Source of the DNA: CAZQXD01 sp964597315
Lineage (GTDB): Bacteria; Pseudomonadota; Gammaproteobacteria; Competibacterales; Competibacteraceae
Direction of reading: 5' to 3'
Assembly (NCBI GenBank): GCA_964597315.1
Contig: CAZQXD010000015.1
Coordinates: 1-64,000 of the forward strand
DNA: 64,000 nucleotides
A model generated the notes under the pieces. The model was given only the letters and a program-made list of their open reading frames with translations, was not told the origin of the DNA and ran no database searches. Positions 60,580 through 64,000 of this stretch are shown here, piece by piece (the first letter of the stretch is position 1; each line of letters starts with the position of its first letter). Position numbers and translations under genes: made by a program.

Positions 60580-61539
60580 GGGGGCGGGGGCTACGGCGTC
60601 CAGCCACTGTTGGGCGGCCCGAAATCGAGTCCAGCCTGGCACCACCGCTGGCAGGCTCACCTCCCGCCACTTGGGATGGCGGGAGGGTTGCTGAAAGGTC
60701 TGGAAATTTTCAAAAAACCGATTAACAAACCGCGCCACCTTGGCATAACGGCCCTGGCCAGGGTTCCAGCTGTACACCGCCAGCACCGCCCCCACCGCCA
60801 CGGTGTTCACCGTCTCCCCGGCGGGGATCAGGCCGGGGTAATCGGCGCTGCCAAGCCGGGCCGGCAGATAGGTTTCCATAAGTCGCGGGGTATAGTCGAT
60901 GGGCAAAAAATGCAGTCCACTGCCGGTGGCGATGTCCTTGAACAAAGTAGTAGGCTTGCCGGCGACATAGACCAAGGCGTCGATCTGGCCGTTTCTAAGT
61001 TGTTCCAGAGCCAGGCTTTGGTCATGGTGGGTGGTTTCCACCTGGATGCCCAATACATCGAAGATCACCGTTGTAGTCATTGCAGTGCCGCTGCCCTTGG
61101 AGTCCACATTGACCGTGCGCCCTTGCAGTTCGGCGATGCTGTTGATGCCGGGTCGAGCCAGCAAATGAAACTCCTCGTTGTAGAGTTTGGTAATGTAATG
61201 CACCCGGTTGGCGATATTGGCGTAGACGCCTTGTTGGCGCAGAAACTCCAGCACGTCGGACTGGACGATGGCCACATCCATGCCTCGCAGATAGAGTAGG
61301 TCGGCCACGTTCTGCACCGATCCTTTTCCCAGAATGGCCAGAATCCGCAGATCCTCCGCGTCCAGCACGGCGGCTAAGTCGGCGCCGATGCGGATATAGG
61401 TGCCGTTGACGCCGCCGGTGACGATACCCACGGTGCCGCGGTTGACGCGATCACGCAGTTCCTCGGTGGTTTGGGCTTGGGCTTGGGCGGCGCCCAGTAT
61501 GGCCAGTGCCATCAGTATCGGTACCAGAAATTGGGCCAT
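60568..61539 (-). CDS. TAXI-family (TRAP-type) solute-binding protein
   Basis: 323 residues. Signal peptide FLVPILMALAILGAAQAQA, then the TAXI pattern: VGIVTGGVNGTYIRIGADLA, GKGSVQNVADLLYLRGMDVA, VQSDVLEF, LYNEEFHLLAR, LQGRTVNVDSKGSGTAMTT. It binds a small (probably carboxylate or amino-acid-like) ligand in the periplasm. No TRAP permease subunits are in the window, so its partner is elsewhere, or it acts in sensing. Its end overlaps the convergent AAA gene by 12 bases. Confidence 0.88.
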   Translation of the reverse strand: MAQFLVPILMALAILGAAQAQAQTTEELRDRVNRGTVGIVTGGVNGTYIRIGADLAAVLDAEDLRILAILGKGSVQNVADLLYLRGMDVAIVQSDVLEFLRQQGVYANIANRVHYITKLYNEEFHLLARPGINSIAELQGRTVNVDSKGSGTAMTTTVIFDVLGIQVETTHHDQSLALEQLRNGQIDALVYVAGKPTTLFKDIATGSGLHFLPIDYTPRLMETYLPARLGSADYPGLIPAGETVNTVAVGAVLAVYSWNPGQGRYAKVARFVNRFFENFQTFQQPSRHPKWREVSLPAVVPGWTRFRAAQQWLDAVAPAPSGQ

Positions 61540-61587
61540 GGGTATCCTCTTGTTTTAGCCATGGGCCGCCGCAGCCAGCGGCGGGGT

Positions 61588-62928
61588 TCAGCGGCTCTCC
61601 CGGTCCAGTTGTTCAGTGAGTTCCCGCAACTCCGGGGCGATGGTGACCGGATAAGGGGGCTGGACGCAGTTGGCGCGCAAGGTGTCGGGCAGGGCGGCTA
61701 GTTGCTCGGCCACTCGTCGGCGGATGGTATCCAGTGGCTCGACGGGTTTAAGGCGCTGTCCCGCCGTCATCACCAGGTCTAGCAGGGGTGTGCCGGGATG
61801 CGTCGTCGTTTCTAGCCCGAGACAGTCTTCTATCATCCGGCCATGAGCGTCCGTGCACCGATAGACCTGCTTGCGCCCTGGCCAGGTGGATTTGCCCTCG
61901 GCGCGCTTGCGCCGTGCCCGACCGGCGTATTCCTGGAGCTTGTAGACGCAATCCAGGGAGGGCCGGTCGGCGGAGATTCCCAACCGGGTGCCTACCCCGA
62001 AGCCGTCGATGGGCGCCTGGGCGGCTATCAATTCCGTCAGCCGCTGCTCGTCCAGGTCGCCGCTGGCGAAGAGGGTTACTTTATCAAGGCCGCCGGCGTC
62101 GAGAATCGCCCGCACCCAGCGGGCCTGTTCCGCCAGGTCGCCGCTGTCGATCCGCACGCCTTTGATGGTGATGCCCTGTTCCGCCAGCCGGGGGGCCAGA
62201 TCCACCACTTTGCGGGCAGCGGCTTGAGTGTCGTACGTGTCCAGCAACAACACCACGGTATCCGGCTGGGCCATGGCGAAGTGGAAGAAAGCGTCCTCTT
62301 CTCGGTCGTGGGCCTGAATCAGGGAATGGGCCATGGTGCCGTACAGGGGAATATGGAAGCGGGCGCCGGCCAGTACCGTGGCGGTGCCGGCGAAGCCCGC
62401 AAGATAAGCGGCCCGGGCCGCCAGCACAGCGGCCTCGGCCCCGTGGGCGCGGCGCATGCCAAAATCCACCAGGGTTTTACCAGGAGCGGCCAGGACGCAG
62501 CGGGCCGCCTTGGAGGCGATCAGGGTCTGGAAGTGGAGCAGATTGATCAACCGACTTTCCACTAACTGGGCTTGGGGCAGGGGAGCGGTCACCCGCAGAA
62601 TAGGCTCGAAGGGAAAGATCACCGTGCCTTCGGCCACCGCGCGCACCTCTCCGGTAAACCGCAACTTTGCTAGATAATCCACAAACGCCCTGGAAAACCG
62701 CCCATCGCGGGACAGCCAGCCCAGTTCATCGGCGCTGAAATGGAGATTCTCCAGAAAATCCAGGGCCTGCTCCAGGCCGGTGGCCAGTAGGAAACCCCGT
62801 TCCGGGGGTAAGCGACGGATAAACAACTCAAACACTGCCGTGTTCTCCATGCTCTGGTTGTAGTAGGTGTGGAGCATGGTGAGTTGATACAGATCGGTCA
62901 GCAGCGCATTATCAGCAGATCGAAACAT
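61588..62928 (-). CDS. pncB: Nicotinate phosphoribosyltransferase
   Basis: 446 residues; it makes nicotinate mononucleotide from nicotinate and PRPP in NAD salvage. Start at MFRSADNALLTDLYQLTML is the typical family start; the longer upstream frame is shadow. NSxxA-type signatures include PLYGTMAHSLIQAH (with the catalytic-site His), KGVRIDSGDL, FASGDLDE, GFGVGTRLG and VYKLQEYAGR. The last 60 residues are a helical end (PVEPLDTIRRRVAEQLAAL). Confidence 0.93.
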   Translation of the reverse strand: MFRSADNALLTDLYQLTMLHTYYNQSMENTAVFELFIRRLPPERGFLLATGLEQALDFLENLHFSADELGWLSRDGRFSRAFVDYLAKLRFTGEVRAVAEGTVIFPFEPILRVTAPLPQAQLVESRLINLLHFQTLIASKAARCVLAAPGKTLVDFGMRRAHGAEAAVLAARAAYLAGFAGTATVLAGARFHIPLYGTMAHSLIQAHDREEDAFFHFAMAQPDTVVLLLDTYDTQAAARKVVDLAPRLAEQGITIKGVRIDSGDLAEQARWVRAILDAGGLDKVTLFASGDLDEQRLTELIAAQAPIDGFGVGTRLGISADRPSLDCVYKLQEYAGRARRKRAEGKSTWPGRKQVYRCTDAHGRMIEDCLGLETTTHPGTPLLDLVMTAGQRLKPVEPLDTIRRRVAEQLAALPDTLRANCVQPPYPVTIAPELRELTEQLDRESR

Positions 62929-63408
62929 CAGCCAGTCTCGCCCTGACGCCGGGTTGAATGCGGGGTTTGACGGGTTTCCAGGCGCCGTTCGCCATAGCGG
63001 CCTCCCTTTGGGGTTGCATAGAAACTCTAGCAGGCAGACCAGAACCTTGATAGGGGCGGTGGGACGGTGATCGGCAAAAAAAATGGCGACGTCTGTTGGA
63101 ACGACAGCGTCGCCGTAAGGGCTGGATTGGCAAGGTGAAATATACAGATCGGCAAGCTGCTTCACAATTAGGGCGTTCCATAGGGGGATTATGGTTTTCC
63201 CTAGATCGTCGTTGGGCGTCCAACGCCCCGAATGGGGCTGGAATACGTAAACACCTTGCCCAGCGTAAGGAAATTACCAATGCTCTGTTGGCTCGGATTT
63301 GCTTAAATTATCCTATTAATTCCGTCGCTCCGGGATGGCGGAGTCTGGTTGCCATAAGGGCCGTAGTGGTGACGTGGACATGGCGATTCGCAATGGAGGA
63401 AGGACTGA
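62929..63408. other. Intergenic region between pncB and the receiver gene
   Basis: About 480 bases without a convincing gene. It contains the minus-strand terminator at 63076-63114 and the leader of pncB downstream of it. An open frame on the plus strand (63096-63422) lacks coding character. Confidence 0.5.
63076..63114 (-). terminator. Intrinsic terminator upstream of pncB
   Basis: Minus-strand GGCGACG/CGTCGCC stem (63085-63091 with 63108-63114), extended inward by CTGT/ACAG (63093-63096 with 63104-63107), followed by one A and eight Ts (63083-63076). It is the clearest intrinsic terminator in the window. It lies 150 bases upstream of pncB, on the same strand. Confidence 0.75.
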
Positions 63409-63783
63409 GTGCAACGTGTTAGGACAGTCTTTGTGGTGGATGATGACTCCGCCATCAGAGATGCGCTACAGCTTTTGCTGACGGTCTCGGGGTATCGGGT
63501 GGAACTGTACGCCAGCGCCTCGCAGTTTTTGGAGTCTTTTCAATCGCCACGCCCGGGGTGCCTGTTACTGGATATATATATGCCGGGCATGGACGGTTTG
63601 GATTTACTGGAAGAATTGAAAAATCGGAATATCCCCTTGCCCATTATCATGTTCACGGGACACGGTGATAGAAAGTTGGCGCGCCAGGCCCTAAACAATG
63701 GGGTGATGGCTTTTCTGGAAAAACCCTTCACCAGCCAAGCGCTGATCAAGCAGATCGAAAAAGCCCTGAAATGTTGTAAGTAG
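63409..63783 (+). CDS. Stand-alone response-regulator receiver domain protein
   Basis: 124 residues. GTG start with GGAGGA about 9 bases upstream. FixJ/NtrC-type receiver: acidic pocket VVDDDSA, phospho-acceptor Asp in CLLLDIYMPGMDG, T in MFTGHGD, and K in FLEKPFTS. There is no DNA-binding domain. It may pass phosphate between proteins or titrate a kinase. It is convergent with a LuxR-type regulator gene, with which it may act. Confidence 0.9.
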   Translation: MQRVRTVFVVDDDSAIRDALQLLLTVSGYRVELYASASQFLESFQSPRPGCLLLDIYMPGMDGLDLLEELKNRNIPLPIIMFTGHGDRKLARQALNNGVMAFLEKPFTSQALIKQIEKALKCCK

Positions 63784-63811
63784 CTCAAGGCGTCGTTTTG
63801 TAGTCCGCTGA

Positions 63812-64000
63812 CTAGCTCTGGAACTGCTTGTATAAGGCCAGCATCCTCACCAGATCCGATAGGGAGTTGGCCGCCAGTTTCTCCATGACCCGCTTACGGT
63901 GGGCTTCCACCGTCGATACGCTAATGTACAGATCGGCGGCAATGACTTTGTTGTACTGTCCCTCCACCACCCGATCCAGCACCTCCCGCTCCCGGTTGGA
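63812..64000 (-). CDS. LuxR/FixJ-type DNA-binding domain (C-terminus only; runs off the window)
   Basis: The visible 62 residues are a complete GerE/LuxR helix-turn-helix: SNREREVLDRVVEGQYNKVI, then AADLYISVSTVEAHRKRVM, EKLAANSLSDLVRMLALY. The pattern (L(T/S)xREREVL, NKxIAxxLxISxxTVExHR, MxKLxxxSLxDLVR) is that of FixJ-family response regulators, so a receiver domain is expected beyond the right edge. Confidence 0.9.
   Translation of the reverse strand, partial: SNREREVLDRVVEGQYNKVIAADLYISVSTVEAHRKRVMEKLAANSLSDLVRMLALYKQFQS

Noticed and set aside
63096..63422. 108-residue plus-strand open frame before the receiver gene
   Set aside because: It crosses the terminator hairpin and overlaps the receiver start; codons look random.

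Overview
This is a GC-rich chromosomal window from a Gram-negative, almost certainly gammaproteobacterial, cell. The main reasons are a near-complete MSHA (type IVa pilus) biogenesis locus, a RelA-type (not fused Rel) stringent factor, a classical autotransporter, and a PEP-CTERM exported protein behind a sigma-54-like promoter. PEP-CTERM together with MSHA would fit environmental lineages such as Chromatiales or Methylococcales, but the window alone does not settle this. The sequence contains a 100-N assembly gap inside a tandem repeat.

Region 1 (1-13,050) is an integrated element read almost entirely on the minus strand. A tyrosine integrase lies about 0.5 kb from the 3' end of a tRNA-Leu(CAA) gene. 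Behind it come decayed remnants of mobile-element replication genes: a 5'-truncated helicase-like ATPase, a TubC-N/zinc-ribbon protein and a truncated protein resembling the topoisomerase VI-A N-terminus. Next is a defence cargo: a fused DUF262-DUF1524-DUF5655 (GmrSD-like, type IV) restriction protein, then hsdM, hsdS and hsdR of a type I restriction-modification system. hsdR runs off the left edge, so the far end of the element is outside the window.

Region 2 (13,051-28,482) is a mixed chromosomal stretch: a cNMP-binding protein, a GNAT-nitrilase fusion, small hypotheticals, a TPR protein, a lipoprotein-like alpha/beta hydrolase, a six-repeat Calx-beta autotransporter, a 2-oxoglutarate dioxygenase, relA, and an overlapping pair encoding a CarH-like B12-binding sensor and a histidine kinase.

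Region 3 (28,483-47,758) is a CAP-domain lipoprotein followed by the MSHA locus on the minus strand, in transcription order mshI, pilN-like mshI2, J, K, L, M, N, E, G, A, C, D, O, P, with many ATGA-type overlaps. mshB, mshF and mshH are not seen. mshQ lies upstream of mshI instead of after mshP, separated by a metallophosphoesterase gene and three small coupled genes.

Region 4 (47,839-64,000) holds a MATE exporter, an unusually AT-rich promoter region driving a PEP-CTERM protein, a penicillin-acylase family Ntn hydrolase, an EF-G-like GTPase, a Sel1-transglycosylase, a gamma-glutamylcyclotransferase-like protein, an MshM-like AAA protein with a gap in its repeat linker, a TAXI-type binding protein, nicotinate phosphoribosyltransferase, a stand-alone receiver protein, and the C-terminus of a FixJ/LuxR-type regulator cut by the right edge.

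Recurrent themes are in-frame minisatellites (15, 18, 39 and 45 bp) in linkers of exported or envelope proteins, and very compact minus-strand operons. The most informative signals are the GG-N10-GC promoter with a TTTACA array at 50,050-50,134, the B12-sensor/kinase pair, and the defence island with its intercistronic terminator-like hairpin.
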